From Brachymonas sp049977365 (GTDB taxonomy: Bacteria; Pseudomonadota; Gammaproteobacteria; Burkholderiales; Burkholderiaceae_C): a DNA stretch of 64,000 nt. The notes under the pieces are model-generated. The model was not told the origin of the DNA, searched no databases, and saw nothing but the letters and a program-made list of their open reading frames with translations. Location: NCBI RefSeq assembly GCF_049977365.1, contig NZ_JBNGEN010000002.1:186001-250000 (forward strand), in the 5' to 3' direction. Positions 44,122 through 53,083 of this stretch are shown piece after piece; positions within the stretch are counted from its first letter, which is position 1, and every line of letters begins with the position of its first letter. The position numbers and the translations under genes were made by a program.

Positions 44122-46515
44122 TCAGTCGTCGCGCGCGGGAACCAGAATGTCGCGCTGGCCATTGGTCGAGAGGCTGCTGACCAGCCCGGCCTTTTCCATG
44201 TCTTCGAGGAGACGGGCGGCGCGGTTGTAGCCGATGCGCAGTTCGCGCTGCACCAGGGAAATGCTGGCCTTGCGCTTCTTAAGCACCACTTCGACCGCCT
44301 GGTCGTACATGGGGTCCTGCTCGTCGCCGGCCTGGCCCTCTCCGCCCGGACCGTCCTCTCCCTCCACGGTGCCGCCTTCGAGCACTCCCTCGATGTAGTT
44401 GGCTTCGCCATGCTCCTTGAGGAAATCCACTACCCGATGCACTTCCTCGTCGCTCACATAGGCGCCATGCACCCGCTGCGGCACTCCGTGACCTGCCGGC
44501 AGATAGAGCATGTCCCCCAGCCCCAGCAAGCTTTCGGCCCCCATCTGGTCCAGGATCGTGCGGCTGTCCACCTTGCTCGACACCTGAAAGGCAATGCGGG
44601 TGGGAATGTTGGCCTTGATGAGCCCCGTAATGACGTCCACGCTGGGGCGCTGGGTCGCGAGGATCAGGTGGATGCCGGCCGCCCGAGCCTTCTGCGCGAG
44701 GCGGGCGATCAGCTCTTCGATCTTCTTACCCACCACCATCATCAGATCGGCCAGCTCATCGATGACCACCACGATCTGCGGCAGTCGCTCCAGAGGCTCG
44801 GGAGACTCCGGCGTCAGACTGAAGGGATTGGGAATGAGGACCTCACGCGCCCTGGCGTCGTCGATCTTGGCGTTATACCCGGCCAGATTGCGCACCCCGA
44901 GCTTGCTCATGAGACGATAGCGCCGTTCCATTTCACCCACGCACCAGTTGAGGCCATGCGCCGCCTGGCGCATGTCGGTGACCACAGGCGCCAGCAGATG
45001 CGGGATCCCCTCATAGACCGACATTTCGAGCATCTTGGGGTCGATCATGAGCATGCGCGCCTCTTCCGGCGTGGCCTTGTACAGGATGCTCAGGATCATG
45101 GCATTGATACCGACCGACTTGCCCGACCCTGTGGTCCCTGCCACCAGCACATGGGGCATCTTGGCAAGATCGGCCACCACCGGGTTGCCCACGATATCCT
45201 TGCCCAGCCCCATGGTCAGCACGGAGCGCCCTTCATGGTAGGCGTTGGAACCCAGCACTTCGCTGAGGTGAATGGTCTGACGCCGCGCATTGGGCAACTC
45301 GAGCGCCATGAGATTCTTGCCGGGAATGGTCTCGATCACCCGGATCGACACCAGACTGAGCGAGCGTGCCAGATCCTTGGCCAGATTGACGATCTGGCTG
45401 CCCTTCACCCCCGTGGCCGGCTCGATCTCGTAGCGGGTCACCACCGGCCCCGGCATGGCGGCCACGACACGCACCTCCACCCCAAAGTCACGCAGCTTCT
45501 TCTCGATGAGCCGGCTGGTCATCTCCAGCGTCTCGTGCGGAATCCCTTCCTGCATCAGGGGCGCCTCGTCGAGCAGACCGATCTGCGGCAGATGGCTGTC
45601 TGGCATGTCGGTGAACAGCGGCTTCTGGCGCTCCTGCACGACCCGGGGACTCGGCTCGACCACGGCCGGCCGGGGTGGTTGCTCGATGACGAGGGGCACA
45701 TGGGGCTTGGCCTGAGCCTGTTCGAGCTCCTGCTCCACCATCTCCTCGCGCTGGCGGGCCGCTTTCTGGCCTGCTGCCTTGTCGGCCGCGATCTCGCGCT
45801 GTTCGCGGGCAAACGTGAGACGGCCATCCACCCACGCCCCCACGGTCTGCGCCACCTGCCCCCACTCGAAGCGGAACACCCAGGACAGCGACCACAGGAA
45901 CAGGATGATCCCGACCAGCCCCGACCCCACCGCACCCAGCGCCATGGTGGCGACAGGCCCGGTCATGGTACCCAGCATGCCGCCCGCTCCGTTGGGCAGG
46001 CGGGATTCGCCCCCGTACAGGCGACTCCATTCGAGCGCGGTCGAAACCGCCAGCATCACCCCCACGGCCAGCCACCATGCGGCAGTGCCTCCTGCCAGGG
46101 AACGCCCCCAGCGCTTCCACCAGGCCCGCACCGAAGTCGTCTCTGCCGCCGGTGCGGAAGGCATCGGAGCAACTGCCCGCCCTCCCCGCATCCACTGGCG
46201 CAGCAGACGCCACCACCCGGCCACTGCCGTGGCAAACAGCAGCCAGACCGAGCGTCCGAACACGAAGAAACTGATGTCGGCGGCCCAGGCCCCCACATGC
46301 CCCAGCAGATTGCGGGGCTGCACACGAATGCCCGTGGTGCTCCAGGCCGGGTCATCCGGACTGTAGCTCAGCATGGACAGCAGCCAGCACAGCAGGAACA
46401 GTCCTCCGAAGAACAGCACGGTCTCCTGGCTGAAGCGGCGAAAAAGCGGGGGAATCAGGGGTTTGGGTGCCTGTGCAGGCACCTCGCGGGAAGCGTTACG
46501 GATCAGATAGGCCAT
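44122..46515 (-). CDS. ftsK: DNA translocase FtsK
   Basis: A 797-residue septal DNA pump. The N-terminus has about four membrane segments (residues about 33-195), followed by a charged Gln/Pro/Ala linker much shorter than in E. coli FtsK. The motor domain has Walker A GTTGSGKS (460-467), Walker B LMVVIDELADLMMV, and ATQRPSVDVITGLIKANIPTR. The C-terminal winged-helix gamma domain (LVQRELRIGYNRAARLLEDM) reads KOPS and contacts XerD. The gene starts close to the Crp-type regulator, which lies upstream on the same strand, and is followed by lolA. Confidence 0.95.
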   Translation of the reverse strand: MAYLIRNASREVPAQAPKPLIPPLFRRFSQETVLFFGGLFLLCWLLSMLSYSPDDPAWSTTGIRVQPRNLLGHVGAWAADISFFVFGRSVWLLFATAVAGWWRLLRQWMRGGRAVAPMPSAPAAETTSVRAWWKRWGRSLAGGTAAWWLAVGVMLAVSTALEWSRLYGGESRLPNGAGGMLGTMTGPVATMALGAVGSGLVGIILFLWSLSWVFRFEWGQVAQTVGAWVDGRLTFAREQREIAADKAAGQKAARQREEMVEQELEQAQAKPHVPLVIEQPPRPAVVEPSPRVVQERQKPLFTDMPDSHLPQIGLLDEAPLMQEGIPHETLEMTSRLIEKKLRDFGVEVRVVAAMPGPVVTRYEIEPATGVKGSQIVNLAKDLARSLSLVSIRVIETIPGKNLMALELPNARRQTIHLSEVLGSNAYHEGRSVLTMGLGKDIVGNPVVADLAKMPHVLVAGTTGSGKSVGINAMILSILYKATPEEARMLMIDPKMLEMSVYEGIPHLLAPVVTDMRQAAHGLNWCVGEMERRYRLMSKLGVRNLAGYNAKIDDARAREVLIPNPFSLTPESPEPLERLPQIVVVIDELADLMMVVGKKIEELIARLAQKARAAGIHLILATQRPSVDVITGLIKANIPTRIAFQVSSKVDSRTILDQMGAESLLGLGDMLYLPAGHGVPQRVHGAYVSDEEVHRVVDFLKEHGEANYIEGVLEGGTVEGEDGPGGEGQAGDEQDPMYDQAVEVVLKKRKASISLVQRELRIGYNRAARLLEDMEKAGLVSSLSTNGQRDILVPARDD

Positions 46516-46604
46516 TCAACAACTACTCTCAGGCAAGGCCACCGGCGGCACCGAAGCGAAGCGGGGACACAAAGGAAAGGATGCGCGGCTGCAGTCCACC
46601 GGAT

Positions 46605-47279
46605 TCACTCCAGGGTATGTGGCATGGGCCTGAGCAGGAAACTGCCATCCCCCCGTGCCTGCACAAGGCCGTTGTCCTCGAAATGCTTCATGACCCGGCT
46701 CACCATCTCGCGCGAGGCGCCGACCATGCGGGCGACTTCCTGCCGCGACACCTTCTTGCGCAGCACCAGGGTGCCATCGGCTTCCTCTTCGGCCATGTCG
46801 AGCAGGGCATCGCCCACCCGTCCATACACGTCCATCAGCGCCAGCGAACGGATCTGCCGGTCTGCATTGCGCAGTCGACGCACCAGGGCACGCATGACAG
46901 CCTCGGCCATGTTCACGTTGTCGCGCAGGCAGCGCGTGAAGGCATCGTGTTCGAGCGTGAGCACATCGGTCTGCACCTCGGCCCGCACCGTGGCGGAATG
47001 GGGATCTCCGTCGATGAGGCTCATCTCGCCGATGCAGTCTCCAGGCCCGAGGGAAGCCATGATGACCTCCCGCCCCCGGTCATCCTGCGCCACGACGCGA
47101 GCCTTGCCGGACAGGATCATGAACAGCATGCCGCTAACGGCTCCCTGTTCGACAATGGTTTCTCCCCGCCGGAAGCGTCGCTTGCCCACGGCGGAAGAAA
47201 TGATGCCCGATTGGCCGGGCGTAAGATCGCTGAACAGGGGAACCCTGCGGATCAGCTCCAGATTGGATACGATTGCCAT
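46605..47279 (-). CDS. Crp/Fnr-family transcriptional regulator, Crp-like
   Basis: A 224-residue regulator. The N-terminal cyclic-nucleotide-binding barrel has GDCIGEMSLIDGDPHSATVRA, like the phosphate-binding cassette of Crp. The C-terminal helix-turn-helix is SRQEVARMVGASREMVSRVM; Arg-Glu-x-x-x-Arg in the recognition helix matches Crp (Arg180, Glu181, Arg185) rather than Fnr. There is no N-terminal cysteine cluster, so it is not an oxygen-sensing Fnr. It probably recognises TGTGA-type half-sites, with cAMP as the likely ligand, though this is unproved. It is divergent from trxB. Confidence 0.88.
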   Translation of the reverse strand: MAIVSNLELIRRVPLFSDLTPGQSGIISSAVGKRRFRRGETIVEQGAVSGMLFMILSGKARVVAQDDRGREVIMASLGPGDCIGEMSLIDGDPHSATVRAEVQTDVLTLEHDAFTRCLRDNVNMAEAVMRALVRRLRNADRQIRSLALMDVYGRVGDALLDMAEEEADGTLVLRKKVSRQEVARMVGASREMVSRVMKHFEDNGLVQARGDGSFLLRPMPHTLE

Positions 47280-47568
47280 CCACTATCTCCAGATCTTCAG
47301 GCCATGAACGGGAACGAGAGCATTCTTGCACGATCCCTCTGCGCACGCTGCAGCGCGGTGGATTATAAGGAATGAATCCCGATTACTGGAATTATTTACA
47401 GTACACACTTCCTGCATGCCATTGGCCTGCCAGCACCACGGCGGCAGGGGCATGCTGCTATATTCCGGCAGCATGGCTGGCGGCACTCCCACCGAGGGGT
47501 TCCAACGGCCCGGCCTCCTGTGTGGCCATTGCCGCGCAGGACATGTTTTGCCTGACAGGACATTCATC
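47280..47568. other. divergent control region crp-like / trxB with hairpin
   Basis: No gene is supported. The GATTATAAGG stretch near 47350-47361 and an AT-rich segment around 47376-47405 are the best promoter areas, without clear hexamer pairs. CATGCTGC-TATATTCCG-GCAGCATG (47451-47475) is a perfect 8-bp-arm hairpin in the trxB leader. The trxB Shine-Dalgarno AGGA is at 47556-47559. Confidence 0.5.
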
Positions 47569-48558
47569 ATGACTCACCCCACCCTCCACGCCCAGGTCTT
47601 GATTCTGGGCTCCGGCCCCGCTGGCTACACGGCCGCCATCTATGCCGCCCGCGCCAATCTCAAGCCGGTCCTCATCACCGGCATGGCACAGGGCGGACAG
47701 CTCATGACCACCACCGAAGTAGACAACTGGCCGGCCGACGTGAACGGCGTGCAGGGGCCCGATCTGATGCAGCGCCTGCAGGCGCATGCCGAACGCTTCA
47801 AGACCGAAATGGTGTTCGACCATATCCACACGGTCGATCTCTCCCGTCGTCCCTTTACCCTCACGGGGGACAGCGGCACCTACACCTGCGACGCCCTCAT
47901 CGTGGCCACCGGAGCCACGGCCAAGTATCTGGGACTGCCGTCGGAGGAAGCCTTCATGGGCAGGGGCGTGAGTGCCTGCGCCACCTGCGACGGCTTCTTC
48001 TACCGCGATCAGGAGGTCTGCGTGGTGGGCGGCGGCAACACAGCCGTGGAAGAAGCCCTCTATCTGGCCAATATCGCCCGCAAGGTGTATCTGGTACACC
48101 GGCGCGACACCTTCCGTGCCGAGCCGATCATGATCGACGTGCTCAGCGAAAAAGTGCAGGAAGGTCGCATCGTGCTCAAGCTCGACTCCACGGTCGACGA
48201 GGTGCTGGGTGACGCATCGGGCGTCACCGGTGTCCGGCTCCGGCATGTATCCAGCGGCAGCACCGAGGAGCTGGCGCTGCAGGGCTGCTTCATCGCCATC
48301 GGACACGCGCCCAATACCGAAATATTCAAGGGACAGCTGGCCCTGGAGAACGGCTACATCGTCACGCAGGGGGGCCATCAGGGGTTTGCCACCCAGACCA
48401 GCGTACCCGGAGTGTTCGCCGCCGGCGACGTGCAGGACTACATCTATCGCCAGGCCATCACCAGTGCCGGAACCGGCTGCATGGCTGCACTGGATGCTCA
48501 GCGCTTTCTGGAACAGGAAGAAGCGGCCGCTGCGCTGCTTGCACAGGCAAAGAAGTAA
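47569..48558 (+). CDS. trxB: thioredoxin-disulfide reductase
   Basis: A 329-residue NADPH-dependent flavoprotein reducing thioredoxin. It shows the FAD motif ILGSGPAGYTAAIYAARA, the redox pair Cys137-Ala-Thr-Cys140 in SACATCDGFF, the NADPH motif VVGGGNTAVEEALYL, and the C-terminal FAD signature GVFAAGDVQDYIYRQAITSAGTG. The start at 47569 (MTHPTLHAQVLILG) has AGGA upstream; the frame is open further 5' but without family similarity. The rpmB promoter overlaps its 3' end. Confidence 0.96.
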   Translation: MTHPTLHAQVLILGSGPAGYTAAIYAARANLKPVLITGMAQGGQLMTTTEVDNWPADVNGVQGPDLMQRLQAHAERFKTEMVFDHIHTVDLSRRPFTLTGDSGTYTCDALIVATGATAKYLGLPSEEAFMGRGVSACATCDGFFYRDQEVCVVGGGNTAVEEALYLANIARKVYLVHRRDTFRAEPIMIDVLSEKVQEGRIVLKLDSTVDEVLGDASGVTGVRLRHVSSGSTEELALQGCFIAIGHAPNTEIFKGQLALENGYIVTQGGHQGFATQTSVPGVFAAGDVQDYIYRQAITSAGTGCMAALDAQRFLEQEEAAAALLAQAKK

Positions 48559-48566
48559 GTTATAAT
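48539..48566 (+). promoter_or_regulatory. sigma-70 promoter of rpmB-rpmG
   Basis: TTGCAC (48539-48544), 16-base spacer, perfect TATAAT (48561-48566), overlapping the end of trxB. It predicts a leader of about 200 bases before rpmB, which includes the palindrome TCTCGCGAGA (48651-48660). Confidence 0.7.
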
Positions 48567-48774
48567 CCAAGGTTTTCTGTCTTGCTCCTCGGCTTTTACG
48601 GGTCAAGGCGCGGCAGGAAAAAAGTCCCCTTACCACCGGCATCCGGGTTTTCTCGCGAGATCACGGAGATGCAGGCCTTGCGCAATGCGGCTTGCGTTGC
48701 CGGTGAGGTGCAGGTGTCGGCCAGCGCTGTCGACCCTGTTTTTCGACAAACAGTTCATTCAAGGAGTGTCCTTC

Positions 48775-49008
48775 ATGGCACGCAAATGTGAAGTCACGGG
48801 CAAGGCCCCGATGGTGGGCAACAATGTGTCCCACGCCAACAACAAGACCAAGCGTCGCTTCCTGCCCAACCTGCAGTACCGTCGTTTCTGGGTCGAGAGC
48901 GAAAACCGTTGGGTGCGTCTGCGCGTGTCCAGCGCAGCCCTGCGACTGATCGACAAGAATGGCATCGACTCCGTGCTCGCCGACATGCGCGCCCGCGGCC
49001 AGGCCTGA
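48775..49008 (+). CDS. rpmB: 50S ribosomal protein L28
   Basis: A 77-residue basic protein with the L28 pattern MARKCEVTGKAPMVGNNVSH and KTKRRFLPNLQ. A perfect AAGGAG lies 8 bases before the ATG at 48775, so longer frames are rejected. It has one cysteine (Cys5) and lacks the CxxC zinc pairs of the C+ form. rpmG follows after 32 bases, the normal operon. Confidence 0.97.
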   Translation: MARKCEVTGKAPMVGNNVSHANNKTKRRFLPNLQYRRFWVESENRWVRLRVSSAALRLIDKNGIDSVLADMRARGQA

Positions 49009-49040
49009 TCCACTCCCTGTTTCACTGAAAGGAATTCATC

Positions 49041-49211
49041 ATGGCAAGCAAAGGCGGACGCGAAAAAATCAAGCTGGAATCCAGCGCCGGCACCGGTCAC
49101 TTCTACACCACCACCAAGAACAAGAAGACCATGCCCGAGAAGATGACGATCATGAAGTTTGATCCCAAGGCTCGCAAGCATGTCGAGTACAAGGAAATCA
49201 AGCTGAAGTAA
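49041..49211 (+). CDS. rpmG: 50S ribosomal protein L33
   Basis: A 56-residue basic protein: MASKGGREKIKLESSAGTG, then HFYTTTKNKKTMPEKM and the end KHVEYKEIKLK. It contains no cysteine, so it is the zinc-independent C- type. AAGGAA lies 10 bases upstream of the ATG. An intrinsic terminator follows 25 bases after the stop. It is the second gene of the rpmB-rpmG operon. Confidence 0.97.
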   Translation: MASKGGREKIKLESSAGTGHFYTTTKNKKTMPEKMTIMKFDPKARKHVEYKEIKLK

Positions 49212-49235
49212 ATTTCAGCCCCTTCCTGCCGCAAG

Positions 49236-49261
49236 AACCCGCCTCTTCAGGCGGGTTTTTT
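49236..49261 (+). terminator. intrinsic terminator after rpmG
   Basis: AACCCGCC-TCTTCA-GGCGGGTT (49236-49257) followed by a run of six T's ending at 49261. The next 190 bases up to the end of the opposing RNA methyltransferase gene hold nothing I can identify. Confidence 0.92.
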
Positions 49262-49451
49262 ATCGCCCATACATCACCACGGCCACAGCGACACCTGTCT
49301 CCGCGAGCGTCAGAGCGCAGCGCCAACGCACTCCCGACAGGCGGACACACTCACACGCTCACCTCTGACGGGTGGCTGGCGTGGAGGAGAAGATATGTAC
49401 TGGCAGCCCTGACTCTCTCTGGGGGCCGACCTCAGGGGCGCAGGGGCAGGA

Positions 49452-50732
49452 TCAGTCCTTCTGCCAGGCGGCAGCAAAGAAGCCGTCGGTGTGATGCAGC
49501 CCGGGCCACAGGCGCAGATAGCGCCCCGCCTCGACGCCTGGGGCCTCGGCAGTGCACAGGCTTTCGGCGTCCGGCACCTTGAGCTGGGTCAGCAGCGAGG
49601 CCACGTTGAGCGGTTTGAAGGCTGGATTGGCCAGGGTGAAGGCATTGGCAATGGCCTCGTTTTCCTCCGGCAGAACGCTGCAGGTGGCATACACCAGCCG
49701 TCCACCGGACCGGAGAAGGCGGCATGCGCTCTGCAGAATGGATGCCTGCTTGAGCGTGAGCTCGCGCACGGATTGCTCGTCCTGTCGCCACTTGAGATCG
49801 GGATTGCGGCGCAGCGTGCCCAGACCGGAACAGGGGGCATCCACCAGCACGCGGTCGGCCTTGCCGGAGAGCCGCTTGACCCGCTCGTCGCGCTCGTGCG
49901 CAATGGCCACCGGGTGCACGTTGCTCAGGCCACTGCGCGCCAAGCGGGGCTTGAGCTGTTCGAGCCGGTGGGCCGAGACATCGAAAGCGTACAGACGCCC
50001 GGTATTGCGCATGGTGGCGCCGATGGCAAGCGTCTTGCCGCCTGCTCCAGCACAGAAATCCACGACCATTTCGCCCCGATGGGCGTCGAGCAGCAGGGCC
50101 AGCAGCTGGGAGCCTTCGTCCTGCACCTCGATGGCACCTTCCTGAAACAGCGCCATGCGCGTGAGGGCAGGCTTGTCGTGCAGGCGCAGCCCCCAGGGGG
50201 AATAGGGAGTGGGAACGGCTGGAAATCCATCTGAGGCCAGTGCCTTCTGCACCTCGGTGCGCTTGGCACGCAGGAGATTGACGCGCAGATCCAGAGGAGC
50301 CGGCTCCAGCATGGCACGCGCCTCTTCCTCGAAGCGGTCTCCCAGCTGCGCGCGCAGTGCATCGGCGATCCAGATGGGCAGGTTATGGCGGTGCACGGGC
50401 AGCAGATCGCTGTCCTGCACCTGGTCGCAGCCCTGGAGCCATTCGCGCTCCTGCTTGTTCAGGGCGTCCAGCAGGAAGGCACGGTCAGCCGCGAATCCGA
50501 GAATCGCCAGCCGGCGCTCCCGGGGGCCGCTGCCGCTGCGTGCCAGCATGTCGAAGAGGGATTTGCGACGCAGCACGGCATAGGCGGTTTCGGCCAGAGT
50601 GGCACGTTCGCGGGAACCGAGCTGACGATGGTCGCGGAAGTAGTGCGACACGACGGCATCGGCGGGATGATCGAAACGGAGAATCTGCGCCAGCAGGGCG
50701 GCGCTGTGGTCCAACAAGGCTTTAGGATGCAT
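49452..50732 (-). CDS. RsmB/NOP-family RNA (cytosine-5) methyltransferase
   Basis: A 426-residue enzyme. An N-terminal NusB-like helical domain is followed by the SAM methyltransferase with MVVDFCAGAGGKTLAIGA, DAPCSGLGTLRRNPDLKW (one catalytic cysteine) and YATCSVLPEENE (the nucleophilic cysteine). RsmB makes m5C967 of 16S rRNA, but this protein could be a related m5C enzyme, since fmt/htrB neighbours typical of rsmB are absent. The ATG at 50732 (MHPKALLDHSAAL) was preferred to 50813. It is divergent from the DUF1653-CutA gene, with 58 bases between starts. Confidence 0.9.
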   Translation of the reverse strand: MHPKALLDHSAALLAQILRFDHPADAVVSHYFRDHRQLGSRERATLAETAYAVLRRKSLFDMLARSGSGPRERRLAILGFAADRAFLLDALNKQEREWLQGCDQVQDSDLLPVHRHNLPIWIADALRAQLGDRFEEEARAMLEPAPLDLRVNLLRAKRTEVQKALASDGFPAVPTPYSPWGLRLHDKPALTRMALFQEGAIEVQDEGSQLLALLLDAHRGEMVVDFCAGAGGKTLAIGATMRNTGRLYAFDVSAHRLEQLKPRLARSGLSNVHPVAIAHERDERVKRLSGKADRVLVDAPCSGLGTLRRNPDLKWRQDEQSVRELTLKQASILQSACRLLRSGGRLVYATCSVLPEENEAIANAFTLANPAFKPLNVASLLTQLKVPDAESLCTAEAPGVEAGRYLRLWPGLHHTDGFFAAAWQKD

Positions 50733-50790
50733 AGGTGCGTATTGTCCCACGCCAGACTCCGCTGCAGCCCATTGTCCTTCTCTCGCGCCC

Positions 50791-51489
50791 ATGTCCAGCC
50801 CCTCCTCTTCCACATCCTTCGTGTCCGGTCTCTATGTGCATTGCAAGGGCCGGTTCTACCGGGCGTGGGAGGTGGTGCGCCACAGCGAGACAGCGGAGCC
50901 TCTGGTGCTGTATCAGACGCTCTACGGAGACCGGGGATGGTGGGTACGGCCGCTGGCCATGTTCGTGGAGCAGGTGCAGTGGCAGAACCGGCAGGTGCCG
51001 CGCTTTGCCCTGCTGCAGGCCGAAGAGGCCGACAGGGATGCCCCTGTGTGCAGCGCGCCGCCCTCTGCGCACGCTTCCGGAATCGCGCTGGTGACGACCA
51101 CGCTGGGCAGCGCGCAGGAAGCCGAACGCTGGGCAGATCTGCTGGTGCGGCACCAGCTGGCTGCCTGCGTGCAGATCACGCCCATCCGCAGCGTGTACCG
51201 CTGGCAAGGCACCGTGGAGCGCGCCCCGGAATGGCTCTTGGCATGCAAGACACCGGACGCATGGGCCCCACTGGTGGCAGCGCTGCTGCAGGCCCTGCAT
51301 CCCTATGCGCTGCCCGAAATCAGGATCGCACGTTCAGAGCCTGTCTCGCCAGCCTATGCGGCATGGGTGCAGGACAGTACCCGTGACCCACGCTGTCCCG
51401 ATGAGCTGCTGCTGCGCCTCCATGACCGTGCCGACAAGACAGGCCTTCAGGCGGGAATGGTCGCCAGCACATCCAGCGCGGCCATGTAG
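50791..51489 (+). CDS. DUF1653-CutA fusion protein
   Basis: A 232-residue protein joining two families normally encoded apart. Residues 12-66 are DUF1653 (GLYVHCKGRFYRAWEVVRHS, LYQTLYGDRGWWVRPLAMF), a small beta-rich domain of unknown role. Residues 97-196 are a full CutA1 domain (LAACVQITPIRSVYRW, HPYALPEIRIARSE, YAAWV). CutA1 forms very stable trimers and has been linked to divalent-cation tolerance; its real function is unclear. A 28-residue linker with Cys87 separates them, and about 35 extra residues end the chain. Its last 43 bases overlap the 3' end of nagZ on the other strand. Confidence 0.88.
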   Translation: MSSPSSSTSFVSGLYVHCKGRFYRAWEVVRHSETAEPLVLYQTLYGDRGWWVRPLAMFVEQVQWQNRQVPRFALLQAEEADRDAPVCSAPPSAHASGIALVTTTLGSAQEAERWADLLVRHQLAACVQITPIRSVYRWQGTVERAPEWLLACKTPDAWAPLVAALLQALHPYALPEIRIARSEPVSPAYAAWVQDSTRDPRCPDELLLRLHDRADKTGLQAGMVASTSSAAM

Positions 51490-52550
51490 CGATGGCTGCG
51501 CATGAGGGCGTCCCACTCCATGGGGGCCCCCGGCGGAAGCAGCGCCCGGCGGCGAAGGTCAGATGCTTCGCGCGGTTGCCAGTGTCCCTTGACGATGGCC
51601 TCGCTCAGGCCGTCGAGCACCTCATCGAGCACCTGTCCACCATCGAGACTCTGGTTGCACAGCAGCGCCAGATCACATCCGGCATCCAGTGCCGTCTTCA
51701 CGGCATCAAGTGGTGTGAGCTGCCGTCCTTCGATCTGGCGCGCTCCCTGCATGCTGAGATCGTCGCTGATGATGGCGCCCCCAAACCCCAGTCGCCCCCG
51801 GAGGATGTCTTCCAGCCAGCGGGAGCTGAATCCAGCCGGACGGGAATCGACCTGCGAATAGATGACATGGGCAGGCATCACGGCGGTGAGTGTGTGGTCG
51901 AGCCATCCATAGGGCTGGGCATCGCGCCGCAGAATGTCAGCCAGGGGACGATCATCCACCGGCATGGCGACATGGGAATCGGCCCGAGCGAAACCATGCC
52001 CCGGAAAGTGCTTGCCGCAGTTGCCCATGCCTGCCTGCAGAAGGCCGTGCATCAGGCTGGCAGCCAGGGCACTGACCATTCTCGGATGCGCGGCAAGGGC
52101 GCGATCCCCAATGACGCCGCTTGATCCATGGTCGAGATCGAGCACCGGGGTAAAGCTGAAATCCACCCCGCAGGCACGGAGCTCCGATGCGAGCACATAG
52201 CCACAGGCCGTGGCAGCCCGTGTGGCAGCAAGGGCATGCCGGTTCCAGCGCACGCGGCCCTTCACTCCGACATCCTCCGACCACATGCGCCCCAGCGCAC
52301 GCATGGGGGGAAGATGGGTGAAGCCGTCCGAACGGAACCGCTGCACACGCCCTCCCTCGTGGTCCACCGCAATGAGCAGATCGGGCCGGATGGCCTTGAT
52401 GGCACGGCTCAGGGCCGTGAGCTGTTCGCGGTTTTCCCAGTTGCGCGAGAAGTAGATCAGTCCCCCCACGAGCGGATGGCTGATGCGGCGCTTGTCGTCC
52501 TCGCTCAGATGGGTGCCAGCGATGTCGATGATGAGGGGGGAGGGATACAT
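51447..52550 (-). CDS. nagZ: beta-N-acetylhexosaminidase NagZ
   Basis: A 367-residue family 3 glycosidase that removes GlcNAc from anhydromuropeptides during cell-wall recycling. The catalytic loop and residues are visible: Lys180-His181 and GHG in KHFPGHGFARADSH, and the nucleophile Asp263 in IISDDLSMQG. VDHEGGRVQRFR is the substrate-binding signature. About 15 residues are inserted near 92-107 (EDVGVKGRVRWNRH). Its product can influence ampC induction elsewhere. The ATG at 52550 has AGGAG upstream. It is 92 bases downstream of acpS, the end of the rnc-nagZ run, and its 3' end overlaps the opposing CutA gene. Confidence 0.94.
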   Translation of the reverse strand: MYPSPLIIDIAGTHLSEDDKRRISHPLVGGLIYFSRNWENREQLTALSRAIKAIRPDLLIAVDHEGGRVQRFRSDGFTHLPPMRALGRMWSEDVGVKGRVRWNRHALAATRAATACGYVLASELRACGVDFSFTPVLDLDHGSSGVIGDRALAAHPRMVSALAASLMHGLLQAGMGNCGKHFPGHGFARADSHVAMPVDDRPLADILRRDAQPYGWLDHTLTAVMPAHVIYSQVDSRPAGFSSRWLEDILRGRLGFGGAIISDDLSMQGARQIEGRQLTPLDAVKTALDAGCDLALLCNQSLDGGQVLDEVLDGLSEAIVKGHWQPREASDLRRRALLPPGAPMEWDALMRSHRYMAALDVLATIPA

Positions 52551-52642
52551 GGAGAGGGACTCCTGAACGGAAGGGAACGGAACGGCATGGAAGCAGGATG
52601 ATTCAGGGGCCATCCCGACGCCCCGCTTGCAAGCCCACTCAC

Positions 52643-53053
52643 TCAGGCAGGATCGCCCGGGCAGATGCGCTCCACCACGCAGAAGGTGGCTGCATAGGCC
52701 GATTCGTCCGACACGGTGACGTGAACCTGCAGGTTCCGGGCCTCGCACCATTCCCGCAGAGGCCCGTGCAGACGCACATACGGCTGTCCGCCCGGCGCGT
52801 TGAGAATTTCGCAGCGCCGCCAGGTCATGGGCATGTGCATGCCAAGGCCGATGGCCTTGCTGAAAGCCTCCTTGGCCGAGAAGCGTGTGGCCAGATACCG
52901 CACGGCCCGATCGGGCCAGCGCACACCCCGCGCATGGTAGACGTCCATTTCGGCATCTCCGAGCACGGTGGCCGCAAAGCGCTCGCCCCGCCGCGCGAGG
53001 GCTGCCTCGATGCGGCGGATGTCGCAGATGTCGGTACCGATGCCGTAGATCAT
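52643..53053 (-). CDS. acpS: holo-[acyl-carrier-protein] synthase
   Basis: A 136-residue enzyme transferring 4'-phosphopantetheine from CoA to acyl carrier protein. The magnesium-binding Asp8 (GIGTDICDI) and Glu62 (FSAKEAFSKA) are present. It lies 30 bases downstream of the pdxJ stop on the same strand, the conserved pdxJ-acpS order. Confidence 0.96.
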   Translation of the reverse strand: MIYGIGTDICDIRRIEAALARRGERFAATVLGDAEMDVYHARGVRWPDRAVRYLATRFSAKEAFSKAIGLGMHMPMTWRRCEILNAPGGQPYVRLHGPLREWCEARNLQVHVTVSDESAYAATFCVVERICPGDPA

Positions 53054-53083
53054 GGGGTAGCTTCCTGCAGGGACTCCTGCAGA

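Noticed and set aside
46605..47279. Oxygen-sensing Fnr protein as regulator of the nearby FNR box
   Set aside because: It has no N-terminal cysteine cluster, and the recognition helix is of Crp type.
43951..47307. 1118-residue open frame on the plus strand
   Set aside because: It is antisense to ftsK and the Crp-type gene, whose motifs are intact on the minus strand.
49262..49451. tRNA or small RNA gene after rpmG
   Set aside because: No TPsiC-arm pattern (GTTCRANYC) or cloverleaf could be formed, and no promoter-terminator pair is seen.
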